From contig JAFUTC010000004.1 of NCBI GenBank assembly GCA_017471505.1, positions 191,608 through 255,607 on the forward strand: DNA of 64,000 bases, given 5' to 3'. The DNA is from Alloprevotella sp. GTDB taxonomy: Bacteria > Bacteroidota > Bacteroidia > Bacteroidales > Bacteroidaceae. Below the pieces are notes generated by a model. That model was given only the letters and a program-made list of their open reading frames with translations, had not been told where the DNA came from and ran no database searches. Below are positions 45,421 through 55,201 of the stretch, piece after piece. How positions within the stretch are numbered: position 1 is the first letter of the stretch; each line of letters opens with the position of its first letter. The position numbers and the translations under genes are program-made.

Positions 45421-47361
45421 ATGATTGACAGAAACACCATAGAGCGAATCATCTCGGCCGCTAATATCGTCGACGTAGTGGGCGAATATGTCACGTTGCG
45501 CAAGGCAGGTGCCAACTATAAAGGCCTATGTCCTTTCCACAACGAAAAGACCCCCTCGTTCGTCGTATTCCCCTCCAGCCAGCGATGCAAGTGTTTCGGC
45601 TGCGGAAAAGGCGGCAATGCCATCCATTTTCTTATGGAGATGGACCAGCTGACCTATCCCGAGGCCATCAAGCGGCTCGGAAAGCGCTACGGCATAGAGG
45701 TGCGCGAACGCGAGCTTAGCGACGAGGAGCGTGCCCTGCAGTCGGAGCGCGAAAGCATGTTCATCGTCAACGAGTGGGCCATGAAATGGTTCGAGACCAA
45801 TATGCAGTCCACCGACGAAGGCAAGACCGTTGGCCTGTCGTACTTTCGCAGCCGCGGACTGCGCGATGATATCATCGAAAAGTTCCATTTAGGCTACTCG
45901 CCCGAGCGTATCGACGCGCTGTCGAAGGCGGCCGTCGAAGCAGGCTATAAGAGCGTCTATCTGCAGAAGACGGGGCTCAGTCTCGAAAGCAGTTCGCACC
46001 GGCTCATTGACCGCTACCACGGACGCGTCATATACCCCGTCCGAAACATATCAGGCAAGGTCGTGGCATTTGGCGGGCGCATCCTGAGCCAGCGCAAGGA
46101 CGTAGGAAAATACGTCAACTCGCCGCAGTCGGAAATCTACGACAAATCGCGCGAGCTGTATGGACTTTTCGAAGCGAAGAAAGCCATTGTCAAGCAAGAC
46201 TGCTGTTTTCTGGTCGAGGGCTATATGGATGTCATCTCGATGCACCAGAGCGGCATTGAAAACGTAGTGGCCAGCAGCGGCACGTCACTGACCCATCCGC
46301 AGATACACCTGCTCCACCGCTTCACTCGCAATATCACGGTGCTCTACGACGGCGACGCAGCGGGAATTCACGCCTCGTTGCGCGGCATCGACATGCTTCT
46401 GGAAGAAGGCATGAATATCCGCGTGCTGCTTTTGCCTGACGGCGACGACCCCGACAGTTTCGCACGGAAGCACAGCGCCGAGGAATTCCGCAACTACATT
46501 GAAGCGCACCAGACCGACTTTATCGATTTCAAGAGCCGCCTGCTACTTGCCGACGTAGGCAACGACCCTATCAAGCGGGCCAGCGTGATTACCGACATCG
46601 TGCATAGCATTTCGGTGGTTCCCGACGGCATTGTGCGCCAGACCTACGCACATCAGTGCGCACGGCTCTTTGGCCTGCGCGAAGAAGCCATACTTGCCGA
46701 GATAACCAAGCAACGCGACCAGGCAGCCCGCAGTCGGAACAACGCCGCCAACGCAGAAGCCGAGAGCGCCGAGAGTGTACCCGTTGTGCCGCAGGGAGAA
46801 ACCGCCACGATGCGCCCCGAAACCAACAAGATTGAACTGGCCGAGCACCTGCTCATCACTGACGTCATCCGCCACGGTGCCGAAACGCTTGCGTCCGATG
46901 GCGAAAACGGCGCCGAACTCAAGGTCGTGGACTACGTGCAGCAAGAACTGGGCGTGGACGACCTCGTGCTGCAGACTCCGCTCTATCGGCTCGTGCTGCA
47001 AGAGGCAGCCAGTGCCGTGGCACAGGGAAAAAACAACCTGCTGTCTTATTTCGCCGCCCACCCCGACCCTGAGTTCAGCAAACTTGCCTTGGAACTCGGC
47101 GACGAAGATGAGATGGTCAAGGCCAACCGCATTATGCGCTACGACAACGAGAAGGCCTTCCTGGCCGACCGCATGGTGCAGCTGATTAACGACTATAAGT
47201 TCGTGCTCGTCGAGACAAAGTTGTCGAAACTCCGCAAGGAACTCGCACAGATTCCGCCCAGCGAAACGGCCCGTATGATGGAGGTGCTGACCGAAATCAA
47301 CTCGCTCATGCCCGTGCAGCAAGCCCTGGCGAAAGTCTGCACGCGCACCATCGCCCGGTAG
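45421..47361 (+). CDS. dnaG: DNA primase
   Basis: A 646-residue enzyme that makes RNA primers at the replication fork. The N-terminal zinc finger has CPFH (Cys37, His40) and CFGC (Cys58, Cys61). The TOPRIM core has the catalytic EGYMDVI (Glu) and YDGDAAG (Asp). The C-terminal region is the DnaB-helicase interaction domain. ATG 45421 is used because the zinc finger then lies at its normal distance. Placed at the end of an operon of envelope proteins rather than with rpsU/rpoD; this is common in Bacteroidetes. A good terminator follows. Confidence 0.96.
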   Translation: MIDRNTIERIISAANIVDVVGEYVTLRKAGANYKGLCPFHNEKTPSFVVFPSSQRCKCFGCGKGGNAIHFLMEMDQLTYPEAIKRLGKRYGIEVRERELSDEERALQSERESMFIVNEWAMKWFETNMQSTDEGKTVGLSYFRSRGLRDDIIEKFHLGYSPERIDALSKAAVEAGYKSVYLQKTGLSLESSSHRLIDRYHGRVIYPVRNISGKVVAFGGRILSQRKDVGKYVNSPQSEIYDKSRELYGLFEAKKAIVKQDCCFLVEGYMDVISMHQSGIENVVASSGTSLTHPQIHLLHRFTRNITVLYDGDAAGIHASLRGIDMLLEEGMNIRVLLLPDGDDPDSFARKHSAEEFRNYIEAHQTDFIDFKSRLLLADVGNDPIKRASVITDIVHSISVVPDGIVRQTYAHQCARLFGLREEAILAEITKQRDQAARSRNNAANAEAESAESVPVVPQGETATMRPETNKIELAEHLLITDVIRHGAETLASDGENGAELKVVDYVQQELGVDDLVLQTPLYRLVLQEAASAVAQGKNNLLSYFAAHPDPEFSKLALELGDEDEMVKANRIMRYDNEKAFLADRMVQLINDYKFVLVETKLSKLRKELAQIPPSETARMMEVLTEINSLMPVQQALAKVCTRTIAR

Positions 47362-47392
47362 CCCGCTTTCATCGGAGCCCGCCACCCATCTG

Positions 47393-47435
47393 TTCCACCG
47401 CCGCCCTGTAGGGCCTTGCGGTGGAATTTGTTTTT
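47393..47435 (+). terminator. dnaG operon terminator
   Basis: Outer stem TTCCACCGC with GCGGTGGAA and inner stem CCCT with AGGG are followed by TTTGTTTTT, 31 bp past dnaG. Confidence 0.9.
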
Positions 47436-47515
47436 CCGGCCAGTCCTCCGTTCCGTCAACCGAATTGAGCAAATTCCACACAAATCGGACCGTGTTTTGA
47501 GCCAAAACGATAAAA

Positions 47516-47528
47516 TTGCATAATGCAA
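47516..47528 (+). repeat. Single perfect repeat-family palindrome upstream of proS
   Basis: TTGCATAATGCAA, the full 13-bp core of the dispersed arrays, occurs once. It is followed by TGTGG, not by an A/T junction, and there is no neighbour at 21 bp. It lies 54 bp before proS, close to a weak TAAATTCG -7-like box (47553). Confidence 0.5.
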
Positions 47529-47582
47529 TGTGGCTCTCAGCGCACTTTTTCGTAAATTCGCGCGCAGATAAACCTATATGAC

Positions 47583-49067
47583 ATGGCAAAAGAACTAAAA
47601 GATCTTACGAAGAGAAGCACCGACTATTCACGTTGGTATAACGAACTGGTCGTCAAGGCCGACCTGGCAGAGCAAAGCGACGTGCGAGGTTGCATGGTCA
47701 TAAAGCCCTACGGCTACGCCATATGGGAACGCATGCAGCAGACCCTCGACCAGATGTTTAAGGAAACCGGAGTGCAGAATGTCTACTTTCCGCTACTCAT
47801 TCCGAAGTCGTTCCTGTCGAAAGAGGCCGAGCACGTGAAAGGCTTCGCAAAAGAATGCGCCGTAGTGACCCACTACCGCCTCAAAAGCAACGAGGCTGGC
47901 GACGCCGTCGTAGTGGACCCCGAAGCACGCCTTGAGGAAGAGCTGATTATCCGCCCGACCAGCGAGACTACGATATGGAACACCTACCGGAAGTGGATAC
48001 ATTCGTGGCGCGACCTCCCACTTCTCTGCAACCAGTGGTGCAATGTCATGCGATGGGAAATGCGTACGCGCCTGTTCCTGCGTACGAGCGAATTCCTGTG
48101 GCAAGAAGGCCACACCGCCCACGCCACCCGCGAAGAGGCCGAAGCACGCGCCAGGCAGATGCTCGAGGTGTATGCCGACTTTGCCGAGCGCTATCTGGCC
48201 ATTCCCGTGGTGCAGGGCGTGAAAAGTGAGACCGAGCGTTTTGCAGGTGCCCTCGACACCTACACCATCGAGGCCATGATGCAAGACGGAAAGGCCCTGC
48301 AGAGCGGCACGAGCCACTTCCTGGGCCAGAACTTCGGCAAGGCGTTCAACGTGCAGTTCGTCGACAAGGAAAACAAACTCGACTATGCGTGGGCCACAAG
48401 CTGGGGCGTCAGCACCCGCCTGATGGGAGCCCTCATCATGGTACACAGCGACGACAACGGCCTTGTGCTGCCTCCCCACCTTGCTCCGATACAGGTGGTC
48501 ATCGTTCCTATCTACAAGACCGCCGAAGAACTCGAGCAACTCAACAAGCGCCTCGGCGAAATCAGCGACAACCTGCGCCAACTCGGCATTCGCGTCAAAT
48601 ACGACAACGCCGAGAACAAGCGTCCGGGCTTCAAGTTTGCCGACTACGAACTGAAGGGCGTGCCCGTGCGACTGGTCATGGGACCGAACGACCTGAAGAA
48701 CAACACCATCGAACTGATGCGCCGCGATACACTTGAGAAGGAAACAATCGACGCCACGGGCATAGAGGCCTACGTGAAGAACCTGCTCGAGGAAATCCAG
48801 ACCAACATCTTCACCAAGGCAAAGACCTATCTCGACAGCCACATCTTCGAGTGCAACAACTACGACGAGTTCAAGGAACGCGTAAAGGACGGCGGCTTCT
48901 TCCTATGCCCCTGGGACGGCACCGCCGAGACCGAGGCACAAATCAAGGCCGAGACGCAGGCCACCATACGCTGCGTGCCGTTCGACGTAAGCCAGGACAA
49001 TCCGGGCACCGACATGGTGAGCGGAAAGCCCGCCAAATACCGCGTGCTCATAGCCCGAAGCTACTAA
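47583..49067 (+). CDS. proS: Prolyl-tRNA synthetase (short, eukaryote/archaea-like type)
   Basis: A 494-residue class II synthetase that charges tRNA-Pro. Motif 2 region is [29 protein letters not shown] (bounded by CNQWCNV and FLWQEGH), and motif 3 is [15 protein letters not shown]. Length and absence of the editing insertion place it in the short (type 3) ProRS class with the C-terminal extension ending [10 protein letters not shown]. Array F begins at its stop codon. Confidence 0.95.
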   Translation: MAKELKDLTKRSTDYSRWYNELVVKADLAEQSDVRGCMVIKPYGYAIWERMQQTLDQMFKETGVQNVYFPLLIPKSFLSKEAEHVKGFAKECAVVTHYRLKSNEAGDAVVVDPEARLEEELIIRPTSETTIWNTYRKWIHSWRDLPLLCNQWCNVMRWEMRTRLFLRTSEFLWQEGHTAHATREEAEARARQMLEVYADFAERYLAIPVVQGVKSETERFAGALDTYTIEAMMQDGKALQSGTSHFLGQNFGKAFNVQFVDKENKLDYAWATSWGVSTRLMGALIMVHSDDNGLVLPPHLAPIQVVIVPIYKTAEELEQLNKRLGEISDNLRQLGIRVKYDNAENKRPGFKFADYELKGVPVRLVMGPNDLKNNTIELMRRDTLEKETIDATGIEAYVKNLLEEIQTNIFTKAKTYLDSHIFECNNYDEFKERVKDGGFFLCPWDGTAETEAQIKAETQATIRCVPFDVSQDNPGTDMVSGKPAKYRVLIARSY

Positions 49068-49192
49068 CACATAACACAGTCCGAAAATTGCATTATGAAA
49101 TCGAAAAATTGCATAATGGAATTTTGAAATTGCATAATTGAATTTTGAAATTGTATAATCGGATTTTTTCATTGCATTATCGGATTTTCTCC
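49067..49192 (+). repeat. 21-bp palindromic repeat array F
   Basis: Six units start at 49067 (ACACATAAC), 49088 (TTGCATTAT), 49109, 49130 (both TTGCATAAT), 49151 (TTGTATAAT) and 49172 (TTGCATTAT). The spacing is exactly 21 bp. The first unit overlaps the last base of the proS stop, and the last two units run into the 5' end of the following gene, where they are read as codons (LYNRIFSLHYRIFS). Confidence 0.95.
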
Positions 49193-50404
49193 CACCTCAT
49201 TTTGCTCGCTGCAATCCTTATTGTAGCGGGCAAAATGCCCCTTTGTGCCCAGCGCGTGCTCAAGCCCGTGCACATCTTCCTGCAGCAAAACAAGCCATCG
49301 GAGGCACTTGCCGAGGTGAAGCGCCTCGTTGCCGACCCGAAGGCCATGACGCTGCCCAAACTCTACGACTACGGCGTCGAGGCCAATACGCGCCTCTACG
49401 ACAAGTATAACGAGAAGATGTATCTGAAACAGGCTTCCGACACGGCCGCCTTTTTCCGCACCACCTACGATATTTTCGCCTACGCCCTCAAGTGCGACTC
49501 GCTCGAGCAAGCCGCGGCGACCGAGGGAAAGAAACTGAACTTCCGCAAGAAGAACAGTCCGCTGCTGCGGCTCTACTATCCCAACCTGCTGGTGGGCACT
49601 CACTATTTCTATCGCCACCGCGACTACGCCACGGCCAACCAGTTTGCACGCATGGGGCACCTCGTTCCCACCACCGACCTGTGGGGCGCAGACAGCCTGA
49701 CTACTGCCACGCAAAACTACCACAGCAACGCCTCGCTGGCCATACTGTCGTACTACCGCCTCGGACAGGCCGACCGCATCGACCCCTACTTGCCGGCCGC
49801 ACTTTCCGACAGCAGCCGGCTCCGCGAGGCCGTGCTCCGCGTGGCCAGCACCGCAGCCGCCGCAAAAGGCGACAGTGCCCTGCAGCTGCAATACCTGCAG
49901 ACCGGGCTGCACGACTATCCCGCGAGCCGCTACTTCTTCGACCAAACGACCGACTACTACCTGGCGCGCGGCGACTACGGCACCGTCCGTCGGCTGGCCA
50001 CGGAAATGGCAGCAACCGACTCGCTCAACACCCATTTCCTCGCCACGCTGACCTACGCCCACCTTTGCCTGGGCGACAACCGCAAGGCCATAGCCACGGG
50101 CAAGCATCTGCTGAGCCTCGACACTGCCAACGTCGAAGCCAACTACTATGTGGGGATGGCCTACTGCAACGAGGCTGCCAAAATCGAACTGCCCACCAAC
50201 ATCAACCATAAGCGCTACAAGACGCTGCTCGAACAGCGCCGCTCGCTCTATAAGTCGGCACGCACCTATCTCGAAGCCTACCGCCGGCAGCAACCTGCCG
50301 ACAGCGCACACTGGGCACCTCTGCTCTACCGCGTGTATCTTGAACTGAACGAAGGACGCAAGTTCGACGAGATTGAACGCATCCTTGCACAACCCGCATC
50401 ATGA
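49172..50404 (+). CDS. Secreted TPR-type protein of unknown function
   Basis: A protein of about 410 residues with TPR-like helical repeats (IFLQQNKPSEALAEVKRLVA, YLARGDYGTVRRLATEM, AIATGKHLLSLDTANVEANYYVGMAY). There is no ATG before the signal-like stretch LILLAAILIVAG...LCAQ. Possible starts are TTG at 49145, 49151 or 49172, all within array F, or ATG 49235, which would remove the signal peptide. I use TTG 49172, within the last repeat unit. It overlaps the M3 peptidase start by 4 bp (ATGA). It is probably periplasmic. Confidence 0.78.
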   Translation: MHYRIFSHLILLAAILIVAGKMPLCAQRVLKPVHIFLQQNKPSEALAEVKRLVADPKAMTLPKLYDYGVEANTRLYDKYNEKMYLKQASDTAAFFRTTYDIFAYALKCDSLEQAAATEGKKLNFRKKNSPLLRLYYPNLLVGTHYFYRHRDYATANQFARMGHLVPTTDLWGADSLTTATQNYHSNASLAILSYYRLGQADRIDPYLPAALSDSSRLREAVLRVASTAAAAKGDSALQLQYLQTGLHDYPASRYFFDQTTDYYLARGDYGTVRRLATEMAATDSLNTHFLATLTYAHLCLGDNRKAIATGKHLLSLDTANVEANYYVGMAYCNEAAKIELPTNINHKRYKTLLEQRRSLYKSARTYLEAYRRQQPADSAHWAPLLYRVYLELNEGRKFDEIERILAQPAS

Positions 50405-52443
50405 AACCCACCCAACCCATCATAGACCGCTCGCAGACCCCATACGGGGCCCTTCCGTTCGACAAGGTGACGCTCCCGCAAATCGAGCAGGCCATCGAGC
50501 AGGGACTTGCCGCATTCCGGCACGACCTTGCCGCCATCTGCCAACAACCCGAAGCACCCACCTTTGCCAACACGATTGAGGCATACGAGCGTATCGGCAA
50601 CTCGCTCGACGAAGCCGTGTCCATGCTCAACATGCTCGAAAGCGCACAGTCGGATGAAGCCGTCGAACAACTCGCTGAGCGCGTCATGCCCCACGTTTCG
50701 ATGGTGCTGTCGGAAAGCGTACACGAATTCCCACTTTGGGAACGCGTCCGACAAGTCGCCGACAATCCGCCGGCCGACCTGACCCCCGAACAGAAAACCC
50801 TGCTCGACGAAACCGTCAGTTCGCTGGTTCGGTCGGGATGCACCTTGCCGAAAGACAAGCAACAGCAGTTTCGTCAACTGGGTGCGCAACTCACGAAGCA
50901 CACCGGCGACTTTTCGCGCAATCTGCTTCACGCCAAAAAAGACTTCAGCCTCCACCTGACGCGCGCCACCGACCTGAAAGGCCTTCCGCGCATCCACTGG
51001 GCGGCTGCCCGTATGGCCGCGAAAGAAAGAGGACTCAAAGGCTGGCTCTTCACGCTCGATGCGCCGTCGTACTCCCCCTTTATGACCCACGCCGACAATC
51101 GGCAGTTGCGCAAGCGCCTCTATATGGCCCAGCAAACCCTTTGCACCGCCGGGTCGGACTACGACAACGAGCCGTTAGTCCGTCAGTTGCTCAGCGAACG
51201 CCACGAAGCGGCCCGGCTGCTCGGCTACACCGACTACGCCACCTATGTGCTCACGCGGCGCATGGCGCAGACGCCCGCCGAAGTGGAGCAGTTCCTCCGG
51301 CAACTCACTCGCGCCTATCTGCCGCGGGCTCGCCGCGAGGTGAAAGCCGTGCGCGAAGAAGCACGCAAGGACGGCATCCGCGTCATGCAACCTTGGGACT
51401 TCGCCTACTACTCGCATCGGCTCCGCAAACGCCGTTTCAACCTCGACGCCGAGCAACTTCGCCCCTACTTCACCTATGAAAATGTGCGGGAAGGCATTTT
51501 CCAACTGGCAAACCGCCTTTATGGCATCCGCTTCGAAAGGGTTGCCGACGTGCCCGTCTATGACAAAGAAGTGGAGACTTACCGCGTGGACGACTCCGAC
51601 GGCAGCATGCTCGGACTGCTCTATGTCGACCCCTTCCCCCGTAAGGGAAAACAAGGCGGGGCCTGGATGACCAACCTGACCCAGCAATTTGCAGACGGCG
51701 ACCATAGTCAGCGCCCGCACGTGGCTATTGTGATGAACCTGACGCGCCCTGCTGCCGACCGGCCCTCCCTGCTCACGCTCGGCGAGGTCAACACCTTCCT
51801 CCACGAGTTCGGACATGCGCTCCACGGCCTCTTTGCCAACACGCGCTACGGCAGTCTGAGCGGCACCAACGTCTATTGGGACTTCGTCGAACTGCCCTCG
51901 CAGTTCATGGAGAACTATACACGCGAGGCCGACTTCCTCACCACCTTTGCACGCCACTATCAGACAGGCGAGCCCCTCCCGGAAAAACTGCTGGAGAAAG
52001 TCCGCCGCTCGCAGCGGTTTATGGCCGCCTACGCCTGCATCCGACAAATCAGCTTCGGCCTGCTCGACATGGCCCTCTACCATAGAGATGCCCCCTTCAA
52101 AGGCAATCTGGAAGAACTGGAACATACTACATGGCGCCCCATCCAACTGCTTCGACACCCGAAAGGCACTTGCATGACCGTGCAGTTCAGCCACATCATG
52201 GCAGGCGGCTATGCGGCCGGCTACTACTCCTATAAATGGGCCGAGACACTCGATGCCGACGCGTTCAGCCTCTTTCAGGAGAAAGGACTGTATAATCGCA
52301 GCGTCGCCGAGAAGTTCCGGCGCGAGATACTGGAACGCGGCGGCACCGAACATCCCATGACACTCTATCAGCGCTTCCGCGGCCGCAAGCCAAGCATCGA
52401 TGCCCTGCTCCGGCGCGACGGCATCCTCCCATCCCACTCATAA
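50401..52443 (+). CDS. M3 family metallopeptidase (Dcp/oligopeptidase A type)
   Basis: A 680-residue zinc peptidase. The zinc-binding motif is HEFGH (468-472), in FLHEFGHALHGLF, with downstream ligand Glu in WDFVELPSQFMENY. M3 enzymes cleave oligopeptides; peptidyl-dipeptidase Dcp removes C-terminal dipeptides. No signal peptide is seen (MKPTQPIIDRSQTPYGALPF), so it is likely cytoplasmic or surface-independent. It overlaps the TPR gene by 4 bp and is followed by the dCMP deaminase gene after 11 bp. Confidence 0.93.
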   Translation: MKPTQPIIDRSQTPYGALPFDKVTLPQIEQAIEQGLAAFRHDLAAICQQPEAPTFANTIEAYERIGNSLDEAVSMLNMLESAQSDEAVEQLAERVMPHVSMVLSESVHEFPLWERVRQVADNPPADLTPEQKTLLDETVSSLVRSGCTLPKDKQQQFRQLGAQLTKHTGDFSRNLLHAKKDFSLHLTRATDLKGLPRIHWAAARMAAKERGLKGWLFTLDAPSYSPFMTHADNRQLRKRLYMAQQTLCTAGSDYDNEPLVRQLLSERHEAARLLGYTDYATYVLTRRMAQTPAEVEQFLRQLTRAYLPRARREVKAVREEARKDGIRVMQPWDFAYYSHRLRKRRFNLDAEQLRPYFTYENVREGIFQLANRLYGIRFERVADVPVYDKEVETYRVDDSDGSMLGLLYVDPFPRKGKQGGAWMTNLTQQFADGDHSQRPHVAIVMNLTRPAADRPSLLTLGEVNTFLHEFGHALHGLFANTRYGSLSGTNVYWDFVELPSQFMENYTREADFLTTFARHYQTGEPLPEKLLEKVRRSQRFMAAYACIRQISFGLLDMALYHRDAPFKGNLEELEHTTWRPIQLLRHPKGTCMTVQFSHIMAGGYAAGYYSYKWAETLDADAFSLFQEKGLYNRSVAEKFRREILERGGTEHPMTLYQRFRGRKPSIDALLRRDGILPSHS

Positions 52444-52454
52444 TCTTCCACACC

Positions 52455-52874
52455 ATGAAAGACGAGAAACTCGACAAACGCTACCTCCGAATGGCACAGA
52501 TATGGGCCGAAAACTCCTATTGCGAACGCCGACACGTGGGTGCACTTATCGTCAAAGACAAAATGATTATCAGCGACGGCTACAACGGCACGCCGTCGGG
52601 CTTTGAGAATATCTGCGAAGACGAAAACAACGTCACCAAGCCCTACGTGCTTCATGCCGAGGCCAACGCCATTACGAAAATTGCCCGCTCGAACAACAAC
52701 TCCGACGGCGCCACGCTCTACGTGACCGACTCGCCCTGCATCGAGTGCGCCAAACTTATCATCCAGGCCGGCATCAAGCGCCTCGTCTATTGCCACAACT
52801 ACCGGCTCAGCGACGGCATCGACCTGCTGCGCCGCGCCGGCATCGAAGTCAAGCAAGTAAGCCTCGACGACTGA
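52455..52874 (+). CDS. Deoxycytidylate (dCMP) deaminase family protein
   Basis: A 139-residue zinc enzyme deaminating dCMP to dUMP for dTMP synthesis. The zinc/catalytic motif is HAEANAI (His67, Glu69), with ligands in DSPCIECA (Cys95, Cys98). The segment SDGYNGTPSGF binds the nucleotide as in ComEB/dCMP deaminases. It sits in a peptidase-rich run, with S41 protease and formyl-THF cyclo-ligase after it, a grouping also seen in other Bacteroidales. Confidence 0.94.
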   Translation: MKDEKLDKRYLRMAQIWAENSYCERRHVGALIVKDKMIISDGYNGTPSGFENICEDENNVTKPYVLHAEANAITKIARSNNNSDGATLYVTDSPCIECAKLIIQAGIKRLVYCHNYRLSDGIDLLRRAGIEVKQVSLDD

Positions 52875-52905
52875 CCTCCACCTATTCTCCCGACACACAT
52901 CCCCC

Positions 52906-54693
52906 ATGACCCAGCAACAAGGACGCTTCCTCCCGCTCATCGTAGCCATCAGCATCATCATCGGCATATTGGTGGGCACGCTCTCCGCCTCGCTCTTCTC
53001 AAAAGGACGGCTCAACGTGTTCCACTCATCCAGCAACAAACTCACCGACCTGTTCTACCTGGTCAACGATGAGTATGTCGACTCCGTCAGCATACCCGGA
53101 CTGGTCGAAAAGTCGCTACCCATCATCCTGCAACAGTTAGACCCGCACTCGGTCTATATTAGTCCGCAAGAAGTGGAAAGCAGCATGCAGGACCTCGAAG
53201 GCAGTTTCTCGGGCGTTGGTGTGCAGTTTACCATCTATCACGATACGGTGCGCGTGGTTAGCGTAGTGAAAGGCGGTCCTTCCGAAAGCGCGGGAATCAA
53301 AGCGGGCGACAAAATCGTCAACGTCGACGGCAAACCGTTCGTGGGCGATAGCCTGACAAACGACCTCGTAATGAAAAACCTCAAAGGCAAGAAGGGGTCG
53401 ACCGTCAAACTGCAGATTCTGCGCAACGGGCAGGACAAGCCGCTGCATTTCAGCATCAACCGCGGCGACGTGCCTGTCAACAGCATCAGCGCAGCCTACA
53501 AACTCGACGACAACACAGGCTACATACGCATCAACACTTTCGGAAAATACACCTTCTCCGAGTTCTGGACCGCCATGGCGAAACTCTGCGACCAGCACAT
53601 AGACAACCTCGTGCTCGACCTGCGCGGAAATCCCGGCGGATATATGCAGCCCGCCATCCAGATAGCCAACGAGTTTCTGAAGAAAGACCAACTGATAGTC
53701 TACACCGAGGGCCGCAAATCGCCGCGCGAGGATTTTCGCTGCAACGGCCGTGGTGCCTATCAAGAACTCCCACTTGTCGTGCTCGTCGACGAGACCAGCG
53801 CATCGGCAAGTGAAATCTTGTCGGGCGCACTGCAGGACAACGACCGCGCCACCATAGTGGGACGGCGTACGTTCGGCAAGGGACTCGTGCAGGTGCCCAT
53901 CGAATTCAACGACGGTAGCATGGTGCGACTCACCACAGCACGCTATTACACCCCGAGCGGCCGTTGCGTGCAGAAACCCTATAAGCCCGGCGAAGACGAA
54001 GAGTATTTTGCCGACCTGCTGATGCGCGAGCAGCACGGCGAGTTCTATAGCGCCGACAGCATACATATTGAAGGCGAAACCTATCAAACTCTTCTCGGAC
54101 GCACCGTCTATGGCGGCGGCGGAATAATGCCCGACGTCTTCACGCCGGCCGATACGATAGGCATAACCCCTTATTTCCGCGACGCATACATCGGCGGGTA
54201 CATCTTCCAATTTGCCTACGATTTCACCGACCGACACCGCAAAGAACTCGAGAAAATTAGCGAGGAGAAAGAACTGACCGACTTCCTGAACCGCCACAAT
54301 ATCGTCGGCGACTTTGCCACTTATGCCGAGAAAAACGGACTAAAGCGCAACACCGCCCAACTTATGAAGTCGGCCACCCTGTTTAAGAAGCACCTCACGG
54401 GCAGTATCATCAACGACGTTTTGGGCGAGGAAGCCACCTACATGTTCCAAAACCACGGCGATGCCACCGTGCAAAAAGCCCTTCAGCTTGTCCGCGATGG
54501 ACGCACCTTCCCTGTCGTCGAGCAGAAAGCGGCTCGCTTGGCGCCAGCACACGCCCGGGGTGTCATGCTGCCCTATTCCGTCTTCGGCCACCATGGTGCC
54601 GGCATGGCAAACGCCTATGCCCCGTGTCCCTACCTGCTCAGTCCCTACGCCCTATGTCCGTACTCTCGAAACAAGCGCTTCGACATCGCATAA
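52906..54693 (+). CDS. S41 family C-terminal processing peptidase
   Basis: A 595-residue protease with an N-terminal signal anchor (LPLIVAISIIIGILVGTL), a PDZ domain (about residues 100-185; FSGVGVQF, GIKAGDKIVNVDG) and the S41 catalytic domain (Ser in DETSASASEI, Lys in RRTFGKGLVQ). It trims proteins or tail-tagged substrates in the periplasm. The last 45 residues are unusual: a Pro/Tyr/Cys segment with near-repeats PCPYLLSPYA and LCPYSRNKR that extends over the next gene by 40 bp. The final stretch may be non-functional read-on. Confidence 0.94.
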   Translation: MTQQQGRFLPLIVAISIIIGILVGTLSASLFSKGRLNVFHSSSNKLTDLFYLVNDEYVDSVSIPGLVEKSLPIILQQLDPHSVYISPQEVESSMQDLEGSFSGVGVQFTIYHDTVRVVSVVKGGPSESAGIKAGDKIVNVDGKPFVGDSLTNDLVMKNLKGKKGSTVKLQILRNGQDKPLHFSINRGDVPVNSISAAYKLDDNTGYIRINTFGKYTFSEFWTAMAKLCDQHIDNLVLDLRGNPGGYMQPAIQIANEFLKKDQLIVYTEGRKSPREDFRCNGRGAYQELPLVVLVDETSASASEILSGALQDNDRATIVGRRTFGKGLVQVPIEFNDGSMVRLTTARYYTPSGRCVQKPYKPGEDEEYFADLLMREQHGEFYSADSIHIEGETYQTLLGRTVYGGGGIMPDVFTPADTIGITPYFRDAYIGGYIFQFAYDFTDRHRKELEKISEEKELTDFLNRHNIVGDFATYAEKNGLKRNTAQLMKSATLFKKHLTGSIINDVLGEEATYMFQNHGDATVQKALQLVRDGRTFPVVEQKAARLAPAHARGVMLPYSVFGHHGAGMANAYAPCPYLLSPYALCPYSRNKRFDIA

Positions 54694-55196
54694 AAACCAC
54701 TTATGGCACGCTGACCGACCAACAGCGGGCAGACTGGGACCTCGAACTTGCGGAGCGGCTGGCCCGCCATACGCGTTTCGAGAAGGCTCAGACCGTATTG
54801 GCGTTCTATTCCATCGCCAACGAACCCGACACCCATCGACTGTGCGAACTATGGTATCGGCAGAAAACCCTGTTGCTGCCCAAGGTGGAAGGCAAGCAAC
54901 TTGAACTGCGCCTATACGAAGGTCCCGACTCGCTTACGAAAGGAGCCTATGGCATCATGGAACCCACGGGAAAGCCCTTCGACAAAATCGGAAAGATTGA
55001 CCTAGCCATTGTCCCCGGTATGGCATTCACCCGCAACGGGCTCCGGCTGGGGCGCGGCGGCGGTTTCTATGACCGGTTGCTGGCTCGGCCCGACTGGCAG
55101 GCCTATACGATTGGATTCTGCTACCCGTTCCAAGTGGTCGACGACCTAACCGTCGAACCGTTCGACCGACCTGTCGACGAAGTGATGGCGCCGTAG
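54654..55196 (+). CDS. 5-formyltetrahydrofolate cyclo-ligase
   Basis: A 180-residue enzyme converting 5-formyl-THF to 5,10-methenyl-THF with ATP. Motifs are the N-terminal basic region SKQALRHRIK, LLPKVEGKQLELRLY, DLAIVPGMAFTRNGLRLGRGGGFYDRLL (given by its parts LAIVPGMAF and LGRGGGFYDR), and TIGFCYPFQ. ATG 54654 is used since it starts within the family core; it overlaps the S41 gene by 40 bp. Confidence 0.93.
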   Translation: MSVLSKQALRHRIKTTYGTLTDQQRADWDLELAERLARHTRFEKAQTVLAFYSIANEPDTHRLCELWYRQKTLLLPKVEGKQLELRLYEGPDSLTKGAYGIMEPTGKPFDKIGKIDLAIVPGMAFTRNGLRLGRGGGFYDRLLARPDWQAYTIGFCYPFQVVDDLTVEPFDRPVDEVMAP

Positions 55197-55201
55197 CCGA
55201 C

